A DNA stretch of 64,000 nucleotides from Morella rubra (taxonomy: Eukaryota; Streptophyta; Magnoliopsida; Fagales; Myricaceae). The translations under genes were made by a program, and so were the position numbers. Where the stretch lies: the NCBI GenBank assembly GCA_003952965.2, contig CM025852.1, positions 496,001 to 560,000 of the forward strand. Direction: 5' to 3'. Shown in pieces: positions 47,244-59,183 of this stretch (its first letter is position 1; every line of letters begins with the position of its first letter). The notes beneath the pieces are model-generated. The model had not been told where the DNA came from. It saw only the letters and a program-made list of their open reading frames with translations, and searched no databases.

Positions 47244-47398
47244 AGTTTTCAATCACGCTTTGAAGAATTAATATGATACGCCACTACGGGCACTACCAGA
47301 CAAAAAAGCTTGTATAGCTATTAGGCATCTAGCGGTCTCGATCTGTCTGTATACACAAAACTCATGACCCAGAAGCGCACAGGCATATAGCAGAAGAT
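47244..47398. other. Upstream region of the cellulose-synthase-like gene
   Basis: A short non-coding stretch separating the LINE fragment from the ATG at 47399. Confidence 0.4.
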
Positions 47399-47676
47399 AT
47401 GGATAAGGGAGGCGGAGGTCATGGAGAAGAAGCACTTCCGTTGTTTGAGACGAAAGAAGCCAGATTCAGAGGCGCATATAAGCTATTTGCTTCCACAGTG
47501 TTTGTGGGCATATGTTTCATATGGGTTTATAGGGTGACACATCCCAGCAGGGGAGATGGGCTTGGATTGGTATGTCGATGGCGGAGCTGTGGTTCGGTTT
47601 GTATTGGATCCTCACTCAATCTGTTCGTGTCAATGTTACTTATCGTTACCCATTCAAAGACCGACTCTCGTATATA

Positions 47677-47705
47677 ATGTTAGCTCTCTCTCTCTCTCTC
47701 TCTGT
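47677..47705. repeat. CT microsatellite
   Basis: A (TC)n run of about 24 bp just after the first exon of the cellulose-synthase-like pseudogene, inside its first intron. Confidence 0.8.
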
Positions 47706-48489
47706 GTGGGTCTGAAAGATGGATTAGGTGGGGATAGAGTCTTTTCCAGAGGGCATGTGAATACAAAAAACTCCAATAGCCTAAAGTGGCAATTGTCTGG
47801 ATTCAAACTCGAAGTCATAACCATCTTATGGGTTGTGCATGTGACCAGAAAAAAGACGCATAGTTTATGGTGCTCACATGCGTAAACGTTGGATTCTTGA
47901 CCCCTTGTTCCCTAGGAGGCTAGGAAGATAGAAAACTTTTATGGACCGTTAACTATCACTTACGATATGTAAACTGTCAAATAACTCTGTTCTATGAAAC
48001 ACAGCGGGAATCACGTACATGGTGGAAGAGAACGTCTGAACTTGTATTCCTGTTGACAGAGGGAAGAAAAAACTTTGGCTTGAAATTGGCAATTCTGTGT
48101 CATTTTCTTCCTAAATTCTATACACTGTTTGCGTGTTTAGCAGATCTGAAGAGAAGTTACCGGGTGTTGACATCTTCGTGTGCACGGCAGACCCGAAGAT
48201 GGAGCCGCCAACTTTGGTGATCAACACCGTGTTATCGGCCATGTCCTACAATTATCCGCCCGAGAAGTTGAGCGTTTATCTTTCGGATGATGGTGGGTCA
48301 GAATTGACATTCTATGCTCTCGTTGAGGCCACTCGTTTCTGTAAGCATTGGATACCCTTTTGTAAGAAGTTCAGTGTCGAACCAAGGTCCCCGGCGGCCT
48401 ACTTTGCCCAGCATTCTAACGTGCCAGACGATATCCCAAGTCCTCAAGACTGGTTGGCTATCAAGGTACGTAATAAGTTCATGGCAGGT

Positions 48490-48614
48490 AGGCTATATGG
48501 TAGGTAGCAGTCCCACGACTGCTGCTATAGGCCAAAAAAATGCTGCTATAGGCCAAAAAAACCTTTAGCGGCTTTTTTGGCGACTGCCGCTATAGATCTT
48601 TTTTTTTTGTAGTG
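48490..48614. mobile_element. CACTA-type terminal fragment in a Csl intron
   Basis: It contains 'ctgctataggccaaaaaaa' twice, 'tttagcggc' and 'tgccgctataga', and ends TTTTTTTTTTGTAGTG, the reverse of the CACTACAAAA terminus. Only one end is recognised; it sits just after the exon 2 donor (GTACGT at 48466). Confidence 0.55.
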
Positions 48615-49176
48615 TCTGCTAGTTCATTTAAAATGATAATTAGGATAAATTAACACTTCTTCCACCTAAACTGTTCTGATATTTGCTATTCTAGTTGGTA
48701 TTTTCATATCTGATTGGTTGACCTCTTGAAGTTGAAGAATTAGTTGAAATGTCTGTAATTTTCGTGTGAACTATAGCTATATTGGACAGGAATTAAATTA
48801 TGGATTGAAGTGGGTATGTAGCTGAACCAGAATGGCTTTCCAATTTTTCTTGTTTAATTATGATTCCATTCCAAATATATCGGAATTGGAAACTAAAAAT
48901 TCCTGTTCTAATAATTGGGTTTTTTTTTTTCGTTAAATTATATGTAGGTTATAATAGGCCGAACACTATTTTTAGGCATTTTGAACATTGTGTTGGTATT
49001 TTTTTTTTTGGTCAAATTGGACTTATGAATTAGAATTTAAGCCTTTTTCATTTTGAGTGTGTTATATAATTAGCCATTTGATACAACATTATTTAATTTT
49101 TCCTAAATGAAATAACAAGATTAAAATAAAAATTCCTACAAATAAATTGTTGGCCATACTAATTCAAGATACGCTA
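48615..49176. other. Intron sequence of the Csl pseudogene
   Basis: AT-rich, with poly-T runs; no other feature is seen. Confidence 0.5.
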
Positions 49177-49857
49177 TTTTTATGTTTTCAAAGAGACTGT
49201 ACGACGAAATGGAAAAGCGGATCGACTCAACTGTGGAAAAGGGCATGATTCCAAAAGAAGTAAGGGATCAACACAAAGGATTTTCAGAGTGGAACTCCAA
49301 AGTAACGAAGCAGGATCATCAGTCCATTGTACAAGTAATCCTTGTATCGTCCACCAAGATTCAAGATACGCCATGCTAAATGGTATTACATTTAGCAAAT
49401 GCAACTGCATTCATTCATTAAATGTTTGCTTTTTTCTTCTTCTTTTTTCCAAGATTATGATTGATGGAAGAGACAAAAATGCGGTGGATGTCGATGGAGG
49501 GCCACTGCCAACACTGGTATACGTGGCGCGCGAAAAGAGACCCCAGTGGCCTCATAACTTCAAAGCTGGAGCCGTGAATGCACTGGTAATCCAAATTATC
49601 TTCTGAACATATATATATGTTCTTCTCTGAAAACGTGAGAAAACAGGAAAAAGGTTTCTGTAGATAGAAAGAACGTCTTACTAGGATGTGCAATATGTTT
49701 GTGACTATGCCCACTTCCCCGATTTTCTGATGGAATTTTGAAGACATACATTTCAAAATGTGCAAATAAGAGTGTCGTCAGAGATAAGCGATGGCCCCTT
49801 AATCCTCAACTTGGACTGTGACATGTATGCAAACAATGCAGATACGGTACAAGAGAT

Positions 49858-50155
49858 ACTATGTTTACCGAGGTACTAACAATATGGCGCACCACCTTGC
49901 TCGTTGGGCTGCCTCCAGAATTGCTTCTGGAGATTACCCTCTTCATCCTGAGCTTCTGACTAAGTTAACCTAGTTGCATGAGGGCTTTGAACCTCCTTAG
50001 TTTGTTTTAGCTTGTTTTTGTTTTTATTTTTTTTTCTTACTTTTTTTGCTTTCTGCTGTGTTCGAACTTATTTGTTTGGTTGGTAATGGATGACGGTGTT
50101 CTGCTCTGGTAGAACAACGTGGTTTCAAAAAAAGAAAAAGAAAAAGAAAGGAAAG
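49858..50155 (+). mobile_element. LINE 3' tail inserted in a Csl exon
   Basis: The insert encodes RGTNNMAHHLARWAAS, the end of the LINE RNase-H region, then a stop, an untranslated tail and an A-rich end (aaaaaaagaaaaagaaaaag). The Csl exon reads on either side (DTVQEILC before, QIAFVQFPQ after). Confidence 0.75.
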
Positions 50156-50552
50156 GCAACCAAATCGCTTTCGTGCAGTTTCCACAAAATTATGACAATA
50201 TCACCAAGAATGATATATATGGAGCTGCATGTTCTGTAGTCAATAAGGTGGGTACCTTATGAACTTGCTAGGAACTAAGGCTGATGCCTCTGTTTTCAAG
50301 ACTAGAAAAAGGTAGGTTGGTGGACTGACATAGAAACAAAATTCCTTGTTGTATATGAAGATTGAACTTGCAGGTATAGGTGGATATGATGCGGCATTAT
50401 ATTGTGGCACTGGATGTTTCCATCGAAGAGAAAGTCTTTGTGGAAAGGTGTATTCCGAGGATTATATAGGGAAATGGGACAGAGACTGTGAAAAAAACTC
50501 AGATAGAACTGTCAACGAATTGGACGCAGCATCAAAAGTTCTTGCTAGTTGT

Positions 50553-50789
50553 AGAGCTCATGGACAGGGATGTTTTTTTTGTTCCTTCTTCTTGTGTTGT
50601 CTTCTTCATTTACCCATCTTGAATATGCCAGCCAGTCGACAACCTCAAACCTTTCTCCTAATTGGTGTACGATACCCTTGACGTCGTGTGATTTGTGCCA
50701 GGTTATTTTCATCTTTTGCCGCAGCTAAAACTTGAAGAATTCTGCCCTCATCTCTTTTTCTTTTTCTTTAGCAACTTTATCATATTTAA
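50553..50789. other. Junction between the Csl pseudogene and LINE 1
   Basis: The Csl reading stops after about 50552; the short stretch up to the LINE leader has no feature. Confidence 0.4.
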
Positions 50790-51094
50790 TTACGATCAAC
50801 ACCGGGTTGGATCAAAGCGATTTTCAACAATCGCTCTCTTGTAGAGCTCTCTGAGAATTTTTTTCTCTCTCCGTACAGTTTTCCTTTTTCCCACTTATTC
50901 CCCCTGGCCCACCACTTCCGCCTATGCCCCACGGTGGTTCTCTCTCCATTCTTCCAGATCTTTCCAGGATGCACCGTCTTCCGCCTCCCCGTTTGCATCC
51001 ATCCTTTGTCCTTTTCACCTTTTTTCTCTCATAATCTTTTTTCTTGGCCTTTTCCTTCTCTTCTCCTGTCTGTCTCCTTTTTTATCCATTTTCC

Positions 51095-52245
51095 ATGGCT
51101 GGTTCTCCTTCCGTTGATCTGGAAGCTTCTCTGAGTGCTGATTGTTCCCTGGTTGGCCGTTTAATCACTGATCGGCCTCTCAATAAAGTTGGTATTCGTT
51201 CTTCGATTTTCCGTTCTTGGCATTTCATTCCCTAGCTTGAGGTTAAAGAGCTGGTTGATAATCGTTTCATCTTCGGTTTTCCTTCGATACAACTTCGGGA
51301 TCGCATTATACAGCAGAGCCAAAAGAATATCAAGGGCTATCTCTTGGTTTTGAAGATCTGGGAGGTAGGTGATACTATTGATGAGATTGATCTTTCCCAC
51401 TCTCCCATTTGGGTCCAGATTCATGGTCTTCCACTGGGTTTTTCAACTAAGGAAGAAGTTGCATTGGTTGCGTCGCGTCTGGGGTTGATTCTAGAGATTG
51501 ATTTTCGTTCCAAACATCAGGTGTGGGCTGCTAAGTTTATTCGAGTAAAGGTAATGTTGGATGTTTTGAAGCCCTTTATTCCGGGTTTCTATCATACCAG
51601 AGTTGAGAAACCTCCTTTCTGGGTACAGTTTCAATATGAGCGGCTTTCTGAGTTCTGTTTCAATTGTGGGTGTTTGGGGCATTCCATTAATTTTTGTTCT
51701 AAGGAAATCTAGACTAGGTCTCCTCCTGCTTCTTTTAGTTTGGCATTGAAGGCGGATAGTGTGGAGTATAGGAATTTTACTAGTCCAGAGGAATTGTTAC
51801 AGAAGTTGGAAGAGCTTAGTCTCAAGCCCACTGTTGTAGATAATTGTGAGGTTAAGGAAGGGTCGTCTGTTTCTCCATTGTCTGAGGATTCTCCTGAGAC
51901 AGCTCTTCCTATTCCTTCTCCGGTGGTTGATTCGCCTCCTTTGTCGAAGGCTCCGGCCATGTCAGTAGAGCCAGGGCAGGGTAGCAGCTCAGAGGATGCT
52001 TCGGGGATCCCAGGCAGTCCTTTGGATGGGGTCTTCCGGTTCTCTAACACGTATGTGGTCCCTACCAAATCCGTTACTCCTGAACAGAATAATTTACCTG
52101 TTTTTTATTCTTCCCAACAAACACATGTGGCATTCCAATTGAATCGGGAGAATATGCTTATGAGGGATATTAATACGTGGGATTTTACTTTGTCTCCTGA
52201 CGAGTTGAATTGGCGATTGAATTGGGATTTTACTTTGTCCTTTTG
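51095..52245 (+). pseudogene. LINE 1 ORF1 (DUF4283 and zinc knuckle)
   Basis: Starts MAGSPSVDLEASLS at an ATG in a good context (ccATGG). The DUF4283 domain runs to about residue 180 (LVGRLITDRPLNK, IWVQIHGLPLGFS, LILEIDFRSK), then the CCHC knuckle CFNCGCLGHSINFC (51657-51698). A serine/proline-rich tail follows. In-frame stops are at 51233-51235 (FIP*LEV, a Gln codon changed) and 51710-51712. The segment WDFTL...LNW is duplicated near 52180-52240. ORF1 proteins of LINEs bind RNA; this one is defective. Confidence 0.85.
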
Positions 52246-52669
52246 ATTCCTTTGGGTGAGCCCATTGATACTCCATTAGATTTATCTTCAGACCCAGTGT
52301 CTGGGCTGGATGCTGTGTCCAACAATTTTGAGGAGAGGACCTCTAGTTTTGCCCCAGTACTGGTCAATTTTTTCATGGGCTACTTCTGCTCCCATCTTTC
52401 CATCGTCTCTTTCGAATCCAAGGGTATCAAACAACAGTCTCATTTTCGGGAGAAGAAAGTGAGTGTTTCCACTTTGGAAGAATGGGGAAGAGAAGATCTT
52501 CCGCTTGCTGCTTGGGGCAATCTCAAATTGAAGTGTTCTCAAGTCTTGGTGTTCACAGAAGGGTGTTTTCAAACAAGGGACTGCGGTGTTGGCAGACCCT
52601 ATGGTGCAAATGGATGTTTCAGAGATGGGAGTGAGCGAGGCCTCCCCCAAGCCCCCCCCCCCCCGGTCC

Positions 52670-54606
52670 ATGTTAGTGATGTATTGGAATTGCCGTGGCT
52701 TAGCCCGGGCGGTGGCAATTCGTAGGCTTCGAGCTCTCACCAAGCAATTTAATCCGGATTGCTTGTGCGTGGCTAAGACAAAACGTTCAGATGCTTCTGT
52801 TTTCTTTCTTGTTTTGGTTTTTCTATTATTTTTTAGACGCCTGCTGTGGGTATTCGTGGTGGATTGGTGGTTGCTTTCAAGTTTGGGGTTCAGGTTGAGA
52901 TTCTTTATTCTGATGCAAATTTATATAATTCATCATTCGTTCGGACCCTCCAGAACATCCCTGGCTTCTTTCATTGATTTATGGTCCTCCCTGCTAGCAT
53001 CAAAAGGCAGCATTCTGGGATAAATTGCAGAAAATAGGGGACGAGTTTCAGGGTTCTTAGGTTGTGTTAGGTGACTTTAACGTTGTTTATCATTCACAGG
53101 ACAAGTATGGAGGAAGATCTCTCCCCTCGTCTTCTACAAATGGGCTCTACCAACTTTCTCTTCAGCATGGCTTGCTTGATTTGGATTTCCTGGGTAATCC
53201 TTTCGCACGGACGAATGGGAGAGAAGGGACAACAACTATTTTTTAGTGTCTGGATAAGGGTATGGCTAATGGTCAGTGGCGCCTTCTATTTCCGCGAGCT
53301 CTTGTTCACCATCTTCCAAGGTATGCTTTTGACCATGAACCAATTCTTCTTGACTTGGAGGGGGGCTCTAGTGCGGGACCACGCCCTTTTCGTTTTGAAC
53401 AATTTTGGGCTAAGGACCCTCGAAGTTTTGGCATAGTTGCAGCAGGTTGGTGTGGTTTTTGCCCTGGATCTCTTGGTTTTGTTCTCTGTGATAAAATTCG
53501 TCAGACTAGATTGGCTCTTCAGGAGTGGAACCGAGAAGATTTTGGTCATATTCAGCAAAAAATTCATCTTCTTGAACAGAATTTGGATCGGGTGCAGAGT
53601 TTGGTGGTCCTGATTATGAGGCGAATTGGGAGTGTGCTCTTAGAGCTGTGCTTATGGAGCTTCGGCGCCAGGAAGAAATTCTGTGGAAGAGTAAATCCAG
53701 GTTCTCTTGGCTAACTTCCTCGAATCTTAATACTCGGTTTTTTCACCTCTCAACGGTGATTCGGCGTAGGCGGAATTGAATTGAGACTCTGAAAACAGAG
53801 CATGGTAATTGGATTAGTGGGCGACAAGCTGTTAGGGATCACATGGTGAGTTATTTTAAAAATTTGTTTTCGGCTTTTGCCCCTATGGGTTTGGAGGAGC
53901 TTGAACATTTGATTCCTAGATTGGTGACGGATGAAGATAATGGTATGCTTTGTGCACTACCTGATGATGGGGAGATTTGGGCTGCGGTTCGCAATTTGGG
54001 TGCTACGAAGGCGCCAAGCCCTGATGGCATGACGGGATTGTTTTACCAAACTTACTAGCCCACAGTGCATCATGATGTTATTCGTATGGTGCACCGTTTC
54101 TTTCAGTCGGGTTTTTTACCCAAAAAACTCAATCATACTTTGCTGGCTTTGATTCCGAAAGTAGATAGCCCTTCTCTTATTACTCAGTATAGGCCCATCA
54201 GCTTATGTAACGTAGCCTTTCAAAATCATCACCAAGATTTTGACGAAACGACTTCGCAGACTTATTAGCAAGCTGATTTCTTTCCCACAGGAAGCCTTTG
54301 TTCCGAGGCATTCCATTCAAGAGAATACTGTAATTGCCTAGGAGGTGTTTCATGCAATGAAAATTAAGCAAAGTCGAAAAGGGTTGGCAGCGATTAAGGT
54401 TGATATGGAGCGTGCCTACGATAGGCTGGAATGGCCTTTCATTGAGGGTATTCTGCGTTGTTTTGGTTTTGACAACCGCTGGATCCAATGGACAATGCAG
54501 TGTGTTTCAACAGTGTCATTTTCCATTCTTTTGAATGGATCTCCCTTTGGCTTTTTCCACCCCTCTCGAGGAATTCGACAAGGTGATCCCTTGTCTCCTT
54601 TTCTCA
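52670..54606 (+). pseudogene. LINE 1 ORF2 (endonuclease and reverse transcriptase, part)
   Basis: Starts MLVMYWNCRGLAR, the usual opening of the apurinic-type endonuclease. GDFNVVY (53070) and HEPILLD (about 53332) mark later endonuclease motifs. RT begins near 53990 (KAPSPDGMTGLFYQTY), then LIPKVDSPS, YRPISLCNV, motif [13 protein letters not shown] (54400-54435) and motif [11 protein letters not shown] (54570-54600). Many frameshifts and stops; truncated before YxDD. Confidence 0.85.
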
Positions 54607-54800
54607 AACCAGACCTCTGATGCTGATAAGATTGCTGGCATTTGGAACGAAGTTCCTCCTGCGACAGTGGACCCTAGTTCTATGGTCTTTTCCCCAAACC
54701 TTTTTCAGCCTTATCATTTAGGCTTGACTAATGAGGCAAGAAATCTTTTGCCCGCCCACCAGCCACCTTTGATCCACAGTTCAACAACTTTGAACAAGGT
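54607..54800 (+). other. Unassigned open stretch after LINE 1
   Basis: Translates as DADKIAGIWNEVPP... with no recognised domain. It might be part of ORF1 of LINE 2, which resumes at about 56030, but I cannot show this. Confidence 0.25.
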
Positions 54801-56020
54801 GATTGAAGACTCAATATACAGTAGCCAAACCTAGAAGGGGGGGTTAAATAGGTTCTAAAAATTCTCAGTCCTTTGTAAATCTACTGCTACTCAATCTCAC
54901 AAGTTTATCAGCAAATTTCAAGGACACTCAGTATATTATGTAGAATAATCAAATCAATATGACCAGGTTATTGCAGATTATTAACTCTACAATATACTCA
55001 AAAATTTCTTTCTTAATCAAAGAAACAACCAGACAACAATCACAATTATTACTAAATTCTCTAAGTAATCACAATCACAATTAATAACACCAGGATTGAT
55101 GTCGAAGAGAAAACCACTTGAAAGAAATTCTTTCAAAAGGAAAAAACTCTCCGGACTCGTAAGTTTATTTAAGCGAATCCACTAGAAACTTCAAACTCGG
55201 TACATAGTAATCTATAAACTACCCAACACCCCGTTGCTAGTCTAACACAACTTGTACCTTACCTGGAATACAACATCCAGCTCTGCACCATGCAAGGAAC
55301 GAGGAACTCCTCTTCCATTTGAAGATCTTGATTCCAAAAACCAATCTCTACAGCCAAGCCGATCTTTCCACACACTCACGTGCAATCAGCTCTTTCACAA
55401 TATGAACAAACAGTCTTGGTATTATGTTGGTGATCAAAATCAAATCTGAGATAATGGGGGAAAGAAGAATCTCGTTGGGTTCAATCTCAGTTCTCACATA
55501 AACAAACTACAAAAACATTAACAGGGAGAGTTTTGAAGAAGGCTCTAGAAAGCTTAGGTCGCTCAAAGATATCTCAAGGAACGTCATGAGCAATTGTGAG
55601 AAAATAGCTTTTGTACTCTCGGGAGTCGGAGGGAAGAGATTCACGAAGTTTCAAGACTTCTTGAATCTTGGGCGCGTCAGTAAAAACTGTTACAACAGTC
55701 TTTCGTAACTTCTGATCAAACTTGGAGTGAACTCAGAACAAACTGTTCGGGCTCTCAAAACCATCAAAGCGCCAGCTCCGTGTAGGCAAACTATATGCAT
55801 ACTACAATCAAAACTTCAACATAACCCGATGATCATCAATTTTGTTGAACCGCTGGTCTTGAGCAGGACTTCATTAAACATGAACCTCATGAATAAAGTA
55901 GGACACGTCATGAAGTATTTACGCGAACTAAAATACATCTACAAAGTTCCATGGTTGGACTTGTTCTACGGCCAGAGGACCCTCTGTCTCCACTTCTTGG
56001 AAGTCTTGGGCCTTTAACTC
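54801..56020 (-). mobile_element. LTR-like insertion
   Basis: Near its left end is 'cctagaaggggggg' followed by 'ttaaatagg', and it contains the stretch 'gaaaaccacttgaaagaaattctttcaaaaggaaaaaactctcc'-type leader; both resemble the LTR at 59184 ('acttagagggggtgaatatg', 'gaaaacctttgaaatacc'). It looks like a minus-strand LTR of the same general class. Exact ends and target duplication were not found. Confidence 0.4.
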
Positions 56021-58244
56021 TCCCCAAAATGAGATCTCTGGATAATTCGACTTTGGTGTCCACTCATAGTCGGGAAAAATTTCTCTTGTTAGGCGATGGG
56101 GCTGGTACTTCTCGTGTGGACAAATGATAATACCTCAGTAGACGTCCCTAATTCAATTCAAGTTTTAGTCTCGACTGAGCCTCAGGTGCAATTTCCTCCA
56201 TTACCTACTGTTGAAAATCCTACCCTTCAGAGTTTGCGTGCTCATTGTCTTCGAGTAAAAAGATGAGCTCGCAATGGGAACAGAAAACAACTCGGTCAAT
56301 CTCCTCTCTTGACCTCTTTTGACAACAGTTTGCCTCAGGAGGACAATATTGGCTCTTCCTCTTTTTCAACTCCTTATACGGCTGAGGCGGCGAGACACAT
56401 CATGCCCCCATGTCCATGAGGCTAATCTTTTGGAATTGTCACGGTTTGGCTCGACCGGCGGCATCAAATTCCTTACGACCCATGGAGAGGAAGCACTTAC
56501 CATATATTATTTTTCTCTCTGAAACTGAAATTGCTTCGTCTACTGCATTTTTGTCTCCTTTTGGATTTTTAAACTTGGTGGAATGGCCTGCAAACTAGCG
56601 GAAGGGTGGAGTAGTCTTGGCATGGAAAAATGGTGTTGATGTAGAAGTCACTCGGTGTAGTGAAAACATTATCAGTGCAATTGTCTATTCTGATCCTCCC
56701 AATAACCCTTGGCTGTTGACAAGTGTTTTTGCTCCCTCTGATAGGAGTCAATCAGAGGCTTTTTGGGAATCGCTGGAGGCTTCGGTGGAAAACTACAATG
56801 GTCCTTGGTTTTGTGCCGGTGATTTTAACTCAATCCTGTCCCCAGATGATAAACAGGGAGGCCGTGCATTTGCTTCATCCTCGGTTGGTGACCTTCGTTT
56901 GTTTATGAATCATATGGGTCTTATTGATTTAGGTTCACTGGGTTTGCAATATACATGGACAAATTGCAGGCAAGGGCCCGCCAACATTCGCGAAAAGCTT
57001 GATAGAGGAATTGTCAATGCAGATTGACGTAGTCTATTTCCACGTGCCTCTGTGACTAACCTTCCCATTATATCTTCTAATCATTCTCCCTTGATAATTG
57101 ATTCAGATGGTAGCAGTCGGGCACTTGCAACTTCCTTTAGATTTCAGGAGTTTTGGGTGAAAGAAACTGATTGTCTCAAAATAGTGCAAGATGCCTGGAA
57201 TACTCTTTGCACAGGTTCACCAGCTTTGAGATTGTGCAAAAGAAATTTGATCCTTAAAGTAGCCCTGAGAGTTTGGAATAGGGACCGAGTTGGGAACCTT
57301 CATAGTAATATTCAGAACATCCAAAGGGAGTTGGAATTTATTCAAGGTCAGTTGGCTACTGTTCAAAATGGACTACTGGAGGAGAATTTACGCCAAGCTT
57401 TGATAGAGGAGCAAAGAAAAGAGGAGTTGTTGTAGAAATCAAAGTCACGAGTAAATTGGCTGGCTTCTTCAGATCTCAACACAAAGTTTTTTCATATTTT
57501 CACAATTGTGCGACGGAGGCGGAATGCCATTGAGTTTACTAAGACTTCCACGGGTTCTTGGCTGAACTCTAGGCCTGAAATTGGTCAACTGTTTACAGAT
57601 TCTTTCACAAAGCTTTTCACTTCTACAAGACCAGTTTTCCTTCGGATTTGGAGGGATTGATTTCTCTTGAAGTAATAGCAGAGGAAAATCTATTTTTATG
57701 TCAAATTCCATCGGAATGAGAGGTTTGGGATGCTGTTAGACAGATTGCCTCTCGAAAAGCCCCCGGCCCGGATGGTCTTACAGCTCTTTTCTACAAACAA
57801 TTTTGGCCTACGGTGAAGCAGGATATGATTGCTATGATTTAGAATATTTTTCGGTCTGGATTTATTCTCCATGAACTGAACCATACCAATATCGTCCTCA
57901 TCCCAAAGGTTAAAAGTCCTAATCTGGTGTCGCACTATCGCCCTACATCACTCTGCAACGTTTCTTATAAAATTCTGTCCAAAATTCTCACCGATCGGCT
58001 GCGAAGTATTCTGCCTCGTCTTATTTCTCCACTCCAAGCGACCTTTGTGGTAGGGCGAACAATACAGGAGAACTCCTCATTGGCGCATGAAGTGTTCCAT
58101 ACTATGAAGACTAAGAGCAAGGGGATCGGGCTAATGGCAATAAAGGCTGATATGGAACGTGCCTATGACCAAATGGAGTGGAGTTTTCTCCTTTCAGTTC
58201 TGCGTAGATTTGGGTTCTCTGAAAAATGGATTAAAATTGTCCAT
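56021..58244 (+). mobile_element. LINE 2, 3'-truncated, decayed
   Basis: 56021-56400 is a decayed ORF1 C-terminal part. ORF2 opens at 56410 with LIFWNCHGLARP, then GDFNSILSPDD (about 56818), SNHSPLIID, a linker, and RT from about 57760 (KAPGPDGLTALFYKQFW, LIPKVKSPN, YRPTSLCNVSY, motif A ADMERAYDQMEW). Stops at about 56597, 57025 and 57435 and others break it. It ends at 58244 before YxDD, at the same junction as 10154. 57331-58244 is duplicated at 9241-10154. Confidence 0.85.
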
Positions 58245-59183
58245 TAGTTTCATATTTTATCTATTTTTATAATTATTGATATTTATGAAACTATTTTCTA
58301 CTTATTTTTTGAATTATATATATTTGTTATTTTTTAAATTCATTTTTTATTATTTTTATTTTTTGAATATCATAATAACTATAAATTAATATTATTTAAT
58401 TTAATTCAAATATTAAATCAATTCAAATCTTAAACAACCAAACAAATCCTTACAACAAAACAATATTTAAATTAAAAAATTTGAAATTTGAAAGTTAAAC
58501 CCAAAAGTTGAATCAAAACCAAAAACACAACCCATTTCAAAACAAGCCCATAGGGATTCCACATGCGGTTTATCCTATATGGCCTCTCCTAGCCTCTTGT
58601 GGTGGTTGCCGCTGCCGTGCTCCGCTGCTTCCGCCGCCGCTCCATCGCCTTGTAGGGTGGTGACATAAAAATAATCCCCACGACCTCTGAGTCTTTTAAA
58701 ACCAACCTCCTATATGCTTCTCCATGTGCTGTTGAGTTCAGTGGTCGTGTGGTGGTGCCACCAATCTACTCCACTTGACCTCGGGATCCATCCTGACTCA
58801 ACTCTCCATGCACTTTTGGTTGCGCTGCCGTGACACATGGTCATGTGGTGGTGCCATCTTTGTGCTCCTCAACTCCTCCTGAATTGTTATGCATCGCTTT
58901 CCCATATGCTTCTTCTGAGTCATTCTGAGGCTTGTGGCCATACTGGCCCTTGTCTTATCTTGACAATACCCTAAGACATGCTAATGTACTGCTAGGCGTG
59001 TCATGACTTGGGCCATGGTATGTCATGGGCGTGTTAGATGTCTCAACAAGCCTTACCTCACTTATGTCTTGAGTTAGGGTATTGTCAATGACTCTAGTGG
59101 GTCTTCTTACGAGCTCTCTCGGTGATGTCCATTTTTAAGTTGACTTTTGACTTGTCACTTCAAAGAAAAGGGACTTTTGCCCT
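58245..59183 (+). repeat. Spacer and distal upstream region of ankyrin gene G
   Basis: Nearly identical to 10155-11075, including the paired TTGACT boxes at about 59139-59151. No gene is seen. Confidence 0.6.

Larger units (their letters stand above)
47399..50552 (+). pseudogene. Cellulose-synthase-like (CslE/CslG type) glycosyltransferase, broken
   Basis: Exon 1 (47399-47676): LPLFETKEA, then two membrane helices (LFASTVFVGICFIWVY; after a frameshift near 47553, MAELWFGLYWILTQS) and YRYPFKDRL. Exon 2 (48144-48465): VDIFVCTADPKMEPP and LSDDGGSELTFYAL, holding the first catalytic Asp region. Exon 3 (about 49177-49336): [10 protein letters not shown]. Exon 4 (about 49453-49585): [30 protein letters not shown]. 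Exon 5 (49769-49857 and 50156-50245): LNLDCDMY (DCD motif), IAFVQFPQNYDN; a LINE tail splits it. Exon 6 (50373-50552): TGCFHRRESLCG. The TED and QxxRW motifs and the C-terminal helices are absent. This is a family-2 glycosyltransferase of plant Golgi/ER membranes; this copy cannot be active. Confidence 0.85.
50790..54606 (+). mobile_element. LINE 1, 3'-truncated
   Basis: It has a CT-rich leader (50790-51094), ORF1 (51095-52245) and ORF2 (52670-54606). It ends after RT motif B ([12 protein letters not shown]), where unrelated sequence begins, so the YxDD motif, RNase H and poly-A are missing. Confidence 0.85.

Noticed and set aside
49182-49606. Two short frames as separate genes
   Set aside because: They are exons 3 and 4 of the cellulose-synthase-like pseudogene.
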